Virus record (IMG/VR): IMGVR_UViG_3300032285_002123
Coordinates: 1 to 59,803 of that record
DNA: 59,803 nucleotides
Reading direction: 5' to 3' (one strand)
From: a virus
A program made the position numbers and the translations under genes. How positions within the stretch are numbered: position 1 is the stretch's first letter; every line of letters starts with the position of its first letter. The notes under the pieces were generated by a model that was given only the letters and a program-made list of their open reading frames with translations, searched no databases and had not been told where the DNA came from. This document shows positions 24,628 through 35,000 of this stretch, in pieces.

Positions 24628-26240
24628 TAAATCACGTCCGTGACAAACTTAAACTCAATATAACTTGAAGTGTTTGCTGGTTTTGAAATTGTAAGTGGGT
24701 ATTGTCCAGTCTCATCAGAATTTTTAATAACAGAATATCCTGTTAGTCCATAAAGTGAATTTGTTGATGATACATTTTCTAGCCTAAGTCCGTCAAGTGC
24801 GACATAATATTCTGATGATGTTGGGGGATAGGCATTGTTAACTTGAGTGTCTGGGTTTGTTACATCATAATCAAAAACTGAAACAAATACTCTTAAAACT
24901 TTGGCATCTGCCCAAGTAAAACTTGTTGTAGAAGTATATAGGTCTTTTAAATTTACAGTTCTTACAACATATCTGTTTTTTGAAAAATCTTGTTTGTTTG
25001 GATCTGTTCCTGGATTTGAATCATTTTTTATGTCTAGTGAAATACGAGCATATCTATCTGGTTCTGTTCCAGAAACATGGTCTTCTCCTGCAAACTCAAC
25101 AATAACCCTTACATATGATGGATCATACGCCCTATCTCTTCTAACGTTAATTACTGAAAATGCAATTTTTAATTCGTCTAATGGAGAATTTTTTGTAAGA
25201 TCTAAGTTTGGGGTAAGAATGTGAATGTGCTCAGAATTAGGTTGATAAACAAGCTTACCATTATTCCGACGCAAAATTGAAACATCTCCACGAAGAAATA
25301 GTGAGTTGTCTGAAATTCTTGGTTTTTCAAGTGCATTTACTCTTAGCGTTTCACTAAAAGTAATATTTTCAGATCCTGCAATAAAAAATTTATTTGTATT
25401 ATCAATGTCTTCGCCAACTTGTGCCAACCTTGTTTTTACAAGTGGGATTGTTGATTTTGTTCCATCAACATTGTGATATTCCCATTGTTCATTATCATCA
25501 AATAGATAAAGAATTTTACTGTCAAGTCCTTGTGGTGTTGGATTTGATGCAGCTGGATAAAGACCTATTTCACTAATTTCATAATGTTGTTCTGTTGGTA
25601 ATTGTGCTGTAAGAACTAGTTTAGAAACTTCTGTGTCTCCAACCACCTCATTTACATACCCACGAGAAATTACTGGAATTCTAAACATTTCAAAGTCAAG
25701 AGACTTTTGGTTATTATAATTTTTGGTTACTGTTGAATACCAAGGCATATCGGCATCTACTGTAGCATAATCGTTAAAATCTACAATACCTGGTACTTCA
25801 TACTTAACCCAAGATACATTATATGTTGTTTCAGAGCCTCCTGGTGGAGTTATTGTTACTGTGCTATCTACTTGCTCACCACCATGAATTGGTGGACCTG
25901 ATGGAAAGCCATTTGCAGCATCCAGCGGTAACGTTGGTGCTGTAGTTGGAACCTCACTAACAACAAAATTTCCATCAATTCCATAACCAACACCAGCAAC
26001 AGTTACAGTATCTCCAACAACTATATCGTGTGATCTGGTTGGATAAGTTAGGTTAATTAGACCAAGTGTTACGGTTTGAATTCCAGTTACTGAATCTGGA
26101 TAAACAAACTTTCCAATTACATAATAAGATGAAAATGTCTGTGGCATAGTCCCACAACCAATAGCCATATGTGAAGCATATGAAGGTGCTTGTCCAATTA
26201 AATATTTGGCAATAATAGACTTTCCCTTATTTGTTATCAT
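24627..26240 (-). CDS. minor tail protein
   Basis: This 537-aa, beta-rich structural protein starts with a helical cap (MITNKGKSIIAKYLIG), typical of phage baseplate proteins that anchor fibres. Residues 54-95 form a GDTVTVAGVGYGIDGNFVV module, also present in two other virion genes. The ATG follows TACAAT at six bases. Likely part of the tail tip. Confidence 0.78.
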   Translation of the reverse strand: MITNKGKSIIAKYLIGQAPSYASHMAIGCGTMPQTFSSYYVIGKFVYPDSVTGIQTVTLGLINLTYPTRSHDIVVGDTVTVAGVGYGIDGNFVVSEVPTTAPTLPLDAANGFPSGPPIHGGEQVDSTVTITPPGGSETTYNVSWVKYEVPGIVDFNDYATVDADMPWYSTVTKNYNNQKSLDFEMFRIPVISRGYVNEVVGDTEVSKLVLTAQLPTEQHYEISEIGLYPAASNPTPQGLDSKILYLFDDNEQWEYHNVDGTKSTIPLVKTRLAQVGEDIDNTNKFFIAGSENITFSETLRVNALEKPRISDNSLFLRGDVSILRRNNGKLVYQPNSEHIHILTPNLDLTKNSPLDELKIAFSVINVRRDRAYDPSYVRVIVEFAGEDHVSGTEPDRYARISLDIKNDSNPGTDPNKQDFSKNRYVVRTVNLKDLYTSTTSFTWADAKVLRVFVSVFDYDVTNPDTQVNNAYPPTSSEYYVALDGLRLENVSSTNSLYGLTGYSVIKNSDETGQYPLTISKPANTSSYIEFKFVTDVI

Positions 26241-26242
26241 AT

Positions 26243-26893
26243 TTATATTGTACCATCAATCATAGTTTCATAAGATATGAACTCTATTTCTATTTGTTGA
26301 TTACTTGCTAGGTTTATTGTATCAATAACTACCTGCCCAGTTTGTGGATCAACATAGACTGTTTTACCAGTAAGGTTACCTGAAATGTCTACAGCAGAAC
26401 CTACTTCTGGAACATAATTATTTAAAGAAAATAGGAATGCTGAAAAGTATTTTGCATCAGTTCCTTGCAAAGCAATAAGATTGTTTGGATCAAAGGTTTG
26501 TGCAGTTTCTGCAAGGTTTGCAATAATACTATAGTTTGTAGCCTGACCATTTAAAAGATCATGTCTTGAAATATTTACAATTTCTTGACCACCAATATCT
26601 TGAATAATGGTATCTGCAATTATGTCAGTATTTTGTGGTGGCTCATTTAAAATAAAAAGGTTTGACGTTGCCAGTTTAATTGTTTGGCCTGGTTGAAAAT
26701 TTGGATCTACTGGTGCTGGCTTTGGAACTGCAGGTTTTGTTTTTACAGCAGCCTTCTTTTTCTTTTTTACAGGTGCGCTTTGTTTTTTTGTTATTGGAGG
26801 TGTCGTACTTTTTACTGGTTTAGCTGTTGCTTGATGTCCTGCACTATATCCAGCAGAACTCATAAAAGCACCAGGAGTTGCTTTTTTTGCCAT
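26243..26893 (-). CDS. tail protein with Lys/Pro-rich linker
   Basis: Starting at ATG 26893 (two bases after the upstream TAA, AGGTGG before), this 216-aa protein has an N-terminal disordered tract of Lys, Ala and Pro (about residues 28-60). A LysM-like or beta-rich segment PGQTIKLATSNLFILN follows, with a C-terminal beta domain. Probably a tail-tip linker; exact role unknown. Confidence 0.65.
   Translation of the reverse strand: MAKKATPGAFMSSAGYSAGHQATAKPVKSTTPPITKKQSAPVKKKKKAAVKTKPAVPKPAPVDPNFQPGQTIKLATSNLFILNEPPQNTDIIADTIIQDIGGQEIVNISRHDLLNGQATNYSIIANLAETAQTFDPNNLIALQGTDAKYFSAFLFSLNNYVPEVGSAVDISGNLTGKTVYVDPQTGQVVIDTINLASNQQIEIEFISYETMIDGTI
26247..26255 (-). promoter_or_regulatory. extended -10 promoter
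   Basis: TGG-TACAAT (hexamer 26247-26252) lies six bases before ATG 26240, within the last codons of the upstream gene. Confidence 0.5.
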
Positions 26894-26894
26894 A

Positions 26895-29800
26895 TTAGAC
26901 CACCTCACTTAAGTATAGCGTCATTGTTGGACCAGACTCTGAATTAGAATATTCAATTGAATAAACCACAAACCTAGTATCAGAGGTTAATGCTAGTTGT
27001 TTAATTCCGTGTTCCAAATAATCTATTGTTACAATGTCACCTAGTTGAATCATTGAGTTTGGTAAAATCTCTACCCCGACGGCTTTCTTTGGTTGCATAA
27101 TTTTATTTGTCAACCAAGCCATAAGCTCTTCCGCTGACTGTTGAGTTTGAATATATGGTGCAGCAATTGTAAATGCTTTTTTACCATAAGTTATCCTACT
27201 CTTATTTATGTCTGCATATTGCTGACCAAACTGAACATTGTATACCTTATTGTTAGAACCATATTGTGGATTTGAAAGATCACTCTTTTTTGATAAAAAT
27301 TCATCAACGGTAAGATCGTGCTGTGATTGTTGTGTAAATGATACACCCTGAATTCTAAGATAGTTTCCACTTGTGCTATCAAGGTTTAGAGTTGAGTCTG
27401 TTGCATTAAATACCAAGAATTCTGCACCATAAGCATTAGCAACAAATCCAGAAGTCACATAACCCTTTGTGTTATTAAATGTTGGAGTTATTTTTGCAGA
27501 AAGTGCTGGATAGGCTTTGTCGTATCTAATATTAAAATAAGCCATTTCTCTCATTAGAGTTCCAAACTCTTCAAAATAAAGGTTATAGTCTGGTGAGCCT
27601 TGTGGATTTATTCCTTGTAAGAATGTTTTTTGGATTGCACTGCTAGGAGCATATTTTGCCAAAGCATTGTTATTTAAAACTCCTTCATCAGAAAAAACGG
27701 AAGCAATTGGAGCTTTTGTCATTGATGAATTATTTTGAGAATAATTACTTGCAACAGCGTAAACATTTTCAAACATTACCTTTGAAGATCCTCTTTCAAA
27801 AAGTGCAATCGTTGATGTTTGATTTATTGGTTGATTGTCTACAACTGTTCCCACAAGCTTGTTATTTAAATAAAGATAGAACTTGACTCCACTTCCAGAA
27901 TTTTCATATTCTACTGAAATATCATAAACTGTTGGTGTTTGCTGTGTAGCTGTTCTGTCTTGTCCAACAAACTTTCCATCGTCAACTGTAATTGGAGCAT
28001 ATCCATTCCAAAGAACAATTGGAATTCCCATTTTGTTTGTTGCTTGTGATTCAACTTTATAGAAGAATAAGCTGCTTATCTGACTTCCAGAGGTTGTATA
28101 TGCATTTGCAGTTGCATTTGTAAGTGCCACAATTTCAAAGTAATACCCACAGTTTGTTGCTGGATTTACCCAAATACCAATTCCACCAGAAGATCCACCA
28201 ATATTTACAGCATTATTATTTATATCTGGAACTGTGTAGTATGGCATTGTACCAACTGGTGTTTGATACTTAACTGATTGATCATCTACAGAACCAATAA
28301 TTCTCATTCGTGTTCCAAAATGAACAAACTTGTTATCTAGTGTTTTTGAAACATAGTTAACAAAGTCTTGTGGATTATATTCTTTAGGATAGCTTGGCCC
28401 TTCTAAGGTAAGAGCAGAACTCTGAATTACAGGAACGTTTGAACTGTTTGATTGTGTAGAACTTGTTTCACTAAAATATTTACTGCTCAAAAAGTTTTTA
28501 ATTAATCCAGAAGCTTTTGCTGGTGGAACAGAATTTCTTGCATTTGCATCTGTAATTACATCTTCAAGATTTCCAGCAGCATAATTTTTATATGTGTCAG
28601 GAAGTAGTCCACCGTTAAACATATATTTTGAAGTCATCATAAACCTTTTTTGGTTTGATCCGTCAGTCCAAGATGTTGGCACTCCTGCTGAGTGTGATGT
28701 TATTGTTGTTCCAAATTGTCCACGACCATGTTTTGAAACTGCACCTTCTTTTAATGTTGTTGAATCATAAAATGGTTCTGAATAAATTCTTATTTTTCCT
28801 GTTGGATAAAGTTTTCCACCAAAAGAAAGTTGAGCAAAATAACGCTGATATTCTTCTACGTTTGCAATCCAAACATTTCCAACTGTACCACCGACATTAT
28901 ATTCAACTGCATCAAATCTAATAATTTCTCCATTTGCATAAAAGTATCCATTATAGCGAGACAACCAATAAATAGAGTCGCCAAGATCAATTGTGTTGTT
29001 TATTATTACACCATTTGATACCGTTGGAACTTGATCTGATAAATCTGAATTTAGTGCAATTGCTGACAAAGAATATGCCGTCTGTTTGCTTAATTCGTCA
29101 TTCCAAGATTTTGTAGTGTCTTCTGGAGAAACTTCCCAAAGAAGAACTGGTTTATATATCCAAGTCTTTTCAGAATCTAAAACGTTTGCTTGAGCAAGTG
29201 ACCCATAAGACCTTTGAATGTATTTTGTACTATAAGTAATCTTTCCATCATTATAAACATCATCTTGTTCAGACTTTACCTGCACAATGTTTGCAAGTTT
29301 ATTATTTTCTTCTGAACCATAAAGCGTAATATCAGTTGGTCTGTCTGTTGCTCCTGGAAGCATGTATTCTTTTTCCATAAGGACAAGGTTATTCATCTCA
29401 TCAAAGAACATGGCTGTTTGTGTAGACATTGCCAAATCTTGCAATACCTTAGCAACAGTTGTATCTGGTCCTACAAAGAAGTATGGAATTTGTGGTTCAT
29501 GGTCTGTAATTCTTTTAAAAGTGTAATTTGAAAAACCAATAGAGTCTAGCAAAGAAGATACAGCCATGCTTAATGAACATTCTGGAATAAGGATTTGATT
29601 TGCAATTATTGATTCAAAATAAAAAAGCATGTCTCTTAAAGTAACAGAAACATGTCTGTTTGTGTTTGATATTTGTGGAAATCCATCTGCATACATTGTT
29701 TTAATTGGAACATAATAAACGTGACCACTGTTATCAAAAATTGATTCATAAAATTTAATTTGTAAATTCTTTGTTGAAATAGAGTGTAATATGCTATCAG

Positions 29801-31457
29801 TGTTGTTTTCATTAAATGCCTGATCATAATCAAGCATGTCAATGTTTCCTGTTGATGATAGAAGTTGTCCTACTGGCATACCGCTGCTACCTAGGTCAGA
29901 TAAATGTTTTGTAATAGAAAAGTTTGTTGTTCTATCAGAAAGATCTACAGCAAGTCTTGGGGATAGTTCAATAAGATCAAAGGTGGCATCTGTAATTGTC
30001 ATTTCATCTACAGAAACCCTAAGACCCTTTATGTATTGAAGTTCTCTATAAACTGTTGACGAATTATCTGTAAATGATTTAAGTGCTGATATTGAAAGAT
30101 CTTTTAAAAACCCTTTATTTTTAGGTGCTGTTTCAGAATTTACATACCAGCCATATGTTGGTACAAGTGGTGTGTAATAATTGTCTGATTTTGTTGATGA
30201 TGTACCACCATTTGAAATCCAGTATTCTCCTGGTCCAGATGTACTAGTTACAAGATAAGCATAGCCAAGCGGTGCTTCAATTGGAACTGGTGCTAATGAA
30301 GAATATTCTCCAGCAAACACAATATGTTCTGGATATGAAGACATGTCATTTGTTAAACCATATGCAAGCTCAATATATCCATCTGAATTAATTGTTGTAT
30401 TTTCATCAAAATCTTTTAGCAAATTCCAGTTATTTGAATTATCAAGATATTCTATTTTCCATATTTTTGGAACAGCTTTATTTGAATCTCCATAAAAAGG
30501 ATCATCAATTGAACCATCTACTGTTTGATATGGACCAAGATTAACATCTCCAACCTTGGTTTGCATTTTTAAAATAATTCTATTTGTTGGAATTTGATTT
30601 TTATAAACAATAAATGGTGAAGCATCATCAATATAGTTATATCCAAACTCATAATATGAAATTCCTCTAGGTTGTTCATATTGTCTATTAACCAATGCAG
30701 ATCCATGCCCCGACGGTATTGAAATTGAAGAAATTTCTGGATCTAAATAAACCTTAAATGCGGAAGACGATGCTGCCTTAACAATAAAACTTCCTGTGGT
30801 TACATCATTTGCTCCAGATTTAGAAATTACGACATCTGATATGTTTACAAAATCTCCAGGTTCAAAATCATTGTCTGCTGTCATGAGTGCAACTTTTCCA
30901 ACGTTAGAATTTCTAATAGAAACATTGGTAATATCTGCTGTAAGCTCTATTGTTTTTGCTTCATATCTTAGTGATGTCCAATATTTAAATTTGTCATCTA
31001 CCCCAGGAAAATAAAATCGTGGCTGAAGTGCCATATCTTTTGTAACTCTTGGAAGATATTTGCCATCAAAATATATTGCTTTATTGATTCCTGATCGTGG
31101 TCTAAAACGATTAAAACAATCTTCAAGAGAGAATAGCTTTTTGTATTTTTCTTTTTTAGATGTAAAGATATTTGGTTGACCATCATCTTTGTATCCTCCA
31201 TCAACTACGGTGTCGGAATCTGTAGCACCAAAATAACGAGGATTTAATGTTGCATTTGTTTCTTTAGAAAATGATGTTGGAAGTGTTGCATAAGCAAAAT
31301 CATCATCGCCTTCTTGAGCATTTGGTCTGTAAAAATAATTTCCAATCTCATCAATGTTTTCAGCAATGTTAAGATTCCATTCAGCAGTAATCAAAGACTG
31401 TGATTTAATTGTTGAAGAGTTTTCAATATAATTTTTAAGATCTGTATTCTGCCACAT
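26895..31457 (-). CDS. large tail-tip / minor tail protein
   Basis: At 1520 aa this is the second largest gene. Its central part (about residues 460-960) resembles tail-associated Tal/gp18-like hub proteins in layout. A shared GD-x-V-x-I module lies near residues 185-255, and a concanavalin/LamG-like segment near 1150-1270 (FYLYLNNKLVGTVV...). The C-terminus carries a DIVTIDYLEHGI hub-like region. It follows the distal tail protein gene and probably forms the tail tip and cell-contact hub. Confidence 0.8.
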   Translation of the reverse strand: MWQNTDLKNYIENSSTIKSQSLITAEWNLNIAENIDEIGNYFYRPNAQEGDDDFAYATLPTSFSKETNATLNPRYFGATDSDTVVDGGYKDDGQPNIFTSKKEKYKKLFSLEDCFNRFRPRSGINKAIYFDGKYLPRVTKDMALQPRFYFPGVDDKFKYWTSLRYEAKTIELTADITNVSIRNSNVGKVALMTADNDFEPGDFVNISDVVISKSGANDVTTGSFIVKAASSSAFKVYLDPEISSISIPSGHGSALVNRQYEQPRGISYYEFGYNYIDDASPFIVYKNQIPTNRIILKMQTKVGDVNLGPYQTVDGSIDDPFYGDSNKAVPKIWKIEYLDNSNNWNLLKDFDENTTINSDGYIELAYGLTNDMSSYPEHIVFAGEYSSLAPVPIEAPLGYAYLVTSTSGPGEYWISNGGTSSTKSDNYYTPLVPTYGWYVNSETAPKNKGFLKDLSISALKSFTDNSSTVYRELQYIKGLRVSVDEMTITDATFDLIELSPRLAVDLSDRTTNFSITKHLSDLGSSGMPVGQLLSSTGNIDMLDYDQAFNENNTDSILHSISTKNLQIKFYESIFDNSGHVYYVPIKTMYADGFPQISNTNRHVSVTLRDMLFYFESIIANQILIPECSLSMAVSSLLDSIGFSNYTFKRITDHEPQIPYFFVGPDTTVAKVLQDLAMSTQTAMFFDEMNNLVLMEKEYMLPGATDRPTDITLYGSEENNKLANIVQVKSEQDDVYNDGKITYSTKYIQRSYGSLAQANVLDSEKTWIYKPVLLWEVSPEDTTKSWNDELSKQTAYSLSAIALNSDLSDQVPTVSNGVIINNTIDLGDSIYWLSRYNGYFYANGEIIRFDAVEYNVGGTVGNVWIANVEEYQRYFAQLSFGGKLYPTGKIRIYSEPFYDSTTLKEGAVSKHGRGQFGTTITSHSAGVPTSWTDGSNQKRFMMTSKYMFNGGLLPDTYKNYAAGNLEDVITDANARNSVPPAKASGLIKNFLSSKYFSETSSTQSNSSNVPVIQSSALTLEGPSYPKEYNPQDFVNYVSKTLDNKFVHFGTRMRIIGSVDDQSVKYQTPVGTMPYYTVPDINNNAVNIGGSSGGIGIWVNPATNCGYYFEIVALTNATANAYTTSGSQISSLFFYKVESQATNKMGIPIVLWNGYAPITVDDGKFVGQDRTATQQTPTVYDISVEYENSGSGVKFYLYLNNKLVGTVVDNQPINQTSTIALFERGSSKVMFENVYAVASNYSQNNSSMTKAPIASVFSDEGVLNNNALAKYAPSSAIQKTFLQGINPQGSPDYNLYFEEFGTLMREMAYFNIRYDKAYPALSAKITPTFNNTKGYVTSGFVANAYGAEFLVFNATDSTLNLDSTSGNYLRIQGVSFTQQSQHDLTVDEFLSKKSDLSNPQYGSNNKVYNVQFGQQYADINKSRITYGKKAFTIAAPYIQTQQSAEELMAWLTNKIMQPKKAVGVEILPNSMIQLGDIVTIDYLEHGIKQLALTSDTRFVVYSIEYSNSESGPTMTLYLSEVV

Positions 31458-31458
31458 G

Positions 31459-32067
31459 TTACGCCTCTTCTAGTGTAACATTTATGTTCCATAGATCGAA
31501 GTTAGATCCACCACGCTTTTCAATACTATAGTCAAAACTTGAAATAAACATTTCTAGTACCTGGCTATATTCGCTTAAGTGTCCATATGCTGCACTATCT
31601 TTCCCAAATTCAATATATTTGTCATATGATAAATATACCCAAAAAGATCCAACGTGGTTTTGATACCAGTCAAGAAGCTCGTTACCACCAGCACCACCAT
31701 CTACAGTATTGTAATATTCTGATGATAATCCAGTTGATGAATTAAAGTTTGCAGGAAGATCGAAAGATCTAGAAGGAATCATGTTCCACGATGTTGAAAT
31801 TGTAAGTTTGTCTGCAATGTGGTATGAACGCATACGACCATTAATCATACGCTCTCTGTGTTCTATACGAGTTGTTTTAATATCAATTGGGCCTCTATTG
31901 TGATCTGAAAGAATTATAAAGTCGCTACCCTCTGCTCCTGTTGGAATATAAACAGGTTTATTCTGACTATTGTTTTGAAGAGTTCCAGGACCATTTGCCC
32001 AAAGCATTGCTTCTGGACGTGCATATTTATATCGTCCTTCCATATATGCTGGGGTAACGTCAGTCAC
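31459..32067 (-). CDS. distal tail protein-like
   Basis: This 202-aa protein sits just after the tape measure gene, overlapping it by one base, the usual Dit position. Beta-rich core with RIEHRERMINGRMRSYHIADKL and an FDYSIEKRGG motif near the end. It likely caps the tail tube and binds the hub. Confidence 0.7.
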   Translation of the reverse strand: MTDVTPAYMEGRYKYARPEAMLWANGPGTLQNNSQNKPVYIPTGAEGSDFIILSDHNRGPIDIKTTRIEHRERMINGRMRSYHIADKLTISTSWNMIPSRSFDLPANFNSSTGLSSEYYNTVDGGAGGNELLDWYQNHVGSFWVYLSYDKYIEFGKDSAAYGHLSEYSQVLEMFISSFDYSIEKRGGSNFDLWNINVTLEEA

Positions 32068-35000
32068 TAGAATCTACTTCCTCTCACTTGCTGAGATTCA
32101 ATTCTGTGAATCTTGTCTAAAACAACATTTGCAATTTCATGTGCATCTGCATTAGTCTCAGCATTAACTGTAATACTATAATTATACACTGAATCACCAC
32201 CATGAATATTGGCATTTGATTCGTTGTTTCCAATACCCTCGCCATTGTTAATTGCATTAAGTGTTGCAGTACCAATTTTATCTACAGAAGACTTTTTAAT
32301 AACAAATTCTCCTGGGGTAAGCATAGCAGGAACAATATCTGTACCTTTTGAATATCCACCAGCTGCAAAATATGATGGAACCATTCCACCTGCTGAGAAT
32401 TTAAACTTAGTTCCACCAAGAGTTGCATAATCAGCTGTGTTTGCTGCTGCATTTTGTCTAGCGGTAATTTGATCTCTTGTAAGACCTCCAACGGTAATTG
32501 CATTGATAGCTGCTGTTTGCGCATCTTGCATTGCTTGCTTTTGTGCAGCTAGAGCACTTGATTGTGCATTTGCTTGAGCGGTTTGTGCAGCAGCTGCAGC
32601 AGCAGCAATGTCACCACGAGAAAGGGCATCAGCAATTGTAAGTTGATCTTTCTTTTGTTGATTAATCTTGTCGTTTGCTTGTTGAATCTTATCAAGGGCA
32701 GCGATACGGTCAGAATAGGTTTTATTAATTGCTGTTTCTTCACGACCAATAATGTTTAGTGCTGCAGTATATTTGTCTGCTTGTTTTTGAGCGGCAGATG
32801 TTCCAGCTCCACTAGCTGATGGAAGAGGTGTTGTTCCGTTACCACCAACAACTTTATTTGCAGCTTGCATTGCAGTTGTGGCATCTTTAGCTAATTTGGC
32901 TGCATAAGCCATTCTTTGAGCATCTGTAATCTTTTTTGCACTATTGGCAATTGTTGTTTCTGCAAATGAGCCTTGAGTTGTTGGGTTTATTCCAGCCTTA
33001 CTTGCAAGCCATGCTGCAACATCTGTATCATTAATAGTTGCATTAACATGAGCAAAATATTGAAGTGCAAACTTTTGATCCATTGCTGGAAGAGAATTAA
33101 ACCATGCAGCTTGTGACTTTAGTCCAGCAAAATCACCCTTTGATATGGCTTCAAACGTTATTTGCTTAGTTCCATTATTTGTAAGTTTGTTAATATTATC
33201 AAATTCTGATTTTATTTTATCTTGACCATTAATTGTCATATTAATTGTTGTTTCAAGAACCTTTTTATCTGATATTTTATTATAAAAATCTATTAAGTCT
33301 TTATTTTTGCCAATATTTGAAAGAGCTTGTGTTGTTGCGGTACCAGAAAGTTGTGTATTGTTTGCAATAAATCCAGTTGTTGCAATATCTCCAACACTAG
33401 CTAATGATGATTGATAGGCAGAAATAGAACCCTTTGTTTTTAAAAGATTTGTTACAGAATTTATGTTTGATGAATTTAAAGAATTGTTTGCATATTGTGC
33501 TTGTAAAACAGCAGCTAATTTTGCTCGGTCTAAGATTGATGCAGAAGAATCTATAGTTCCATTAGAAGAAATATCATTTATTGTATTGATGTTTTTATCC
33601 ATTAAATCTTTTGTATTTTGATCTGCAGAAGAATATCTTGAACTTCCTTTAATATATTGAGAAAACTTATCGCCTTGATATGCATTTGCACTTTCTATTG
33701 AGCTTATTTGATCGTTTGTTAAGTTTGCAAATGGCTTAAAAAGTAAATCTCTAGACTTTTTTGCTTGTTCCATTATTTTTTGAAGATCTTGATTTTGTTT
33801 TGAACTATCTTCATTTTTAAATTGATCAGATGCTTTGAGTGCTGTAATTGCTTGATCGGTTAATCCATATGTTGAATAAGCATTTGTTGTTCCAGCAGTT
33901 TGATCTCCAGATTTATAAAATCCTTGTGTTGTTTGTTGGCTTTGTTGAATAAGTTGAATGTTAACATCAAGAGGATTATTTTTAAGGTTTTCACCATTTG
34001 GACCCAAAATTGTATTCATTTGTCCAGTAATTGCAATAGTAATTGCTTGGTCATTAAGCTTATTTCCAATACTAGCAGCAAGTGATTTAGCTTGATCAGT
34101 GGTTAGTACACCCTGTGCAATATATGATGAGAATTGATAAGCAAGGTTTTTACCAATTTCTTGACCAGTTTTTCCAGCTGCAGATTGAGTTGCTATATCG
34201 TCAAGAATTTGCTTACCAATATCTGTAGAAAGAATCTTATTTCCTGCAGCCAAGGCAGCATCAGCTGTTGTTCCTGTGCCAAGACCTGCTGCAGATGTAG
34301 AAGCTTTTGCCCTTGCTGCTTCTATATATGAAACAGTTCCAGTTGCTTGTGACATTGCAACTACCTTGTCAGTAGTAGCAGACATAGAATCTGCTAGCTT
34401 TTGAGAGGCTTTAATCTGATCGTTGTATGCATTTGTTACCAATGTAATTACAGACACAAGTCCACCTAGTGCAGCACCTGCTAATGCTCCTTCTGGACCA
34501 ATCATCATTCCAAGTGACGCAAAGTTTGCTACTGGAGCTAATGCTCCTGCTACCTGGCCCACAGGACCTCCCACGGCACTTAGAGCGTCAATACCAATAG
34601 AAGCACCCATAGCAGCACCCATACCAGCACCGCTACCCATAAACTTACCAAACTTGCTATTACCAAACTTAGAAGCACGACTAGATCCAAACAATCCTCC
34701 ACCAGATGATGCTGTTTGCTCTTCTGTTGCAGTATTTAACATTGCCGAATATCTCTTTTCAGATTCTGAAAGACCTTCATCTGAAAGAGCTTCTCCATTA
34801 GCAATTTCTATTTGCTTTTTTCTTACTCTAGTTAATTGTCCTTTTACCTCTTTTGAAGAATTTTCATAAACTTTCATTTCTTCTGCAGTAAATAGTTCTT
34901 GGGCAAGTATTTTTTTCTTTTGTATTGTATCTGATTGAACAACTTTTGTATTTTCTGAAACAGCAGTTATATTTTCATCTACGGCTTTTGATAACAAAGA

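Noticed and set aside
34423-34869. Plus-strand open frame of 148 codons
   Set aside because: Antisense to the Gly/Ala-rich segment of the tape measure gene; Pro/Ala-rich product typical of a shadow frame.
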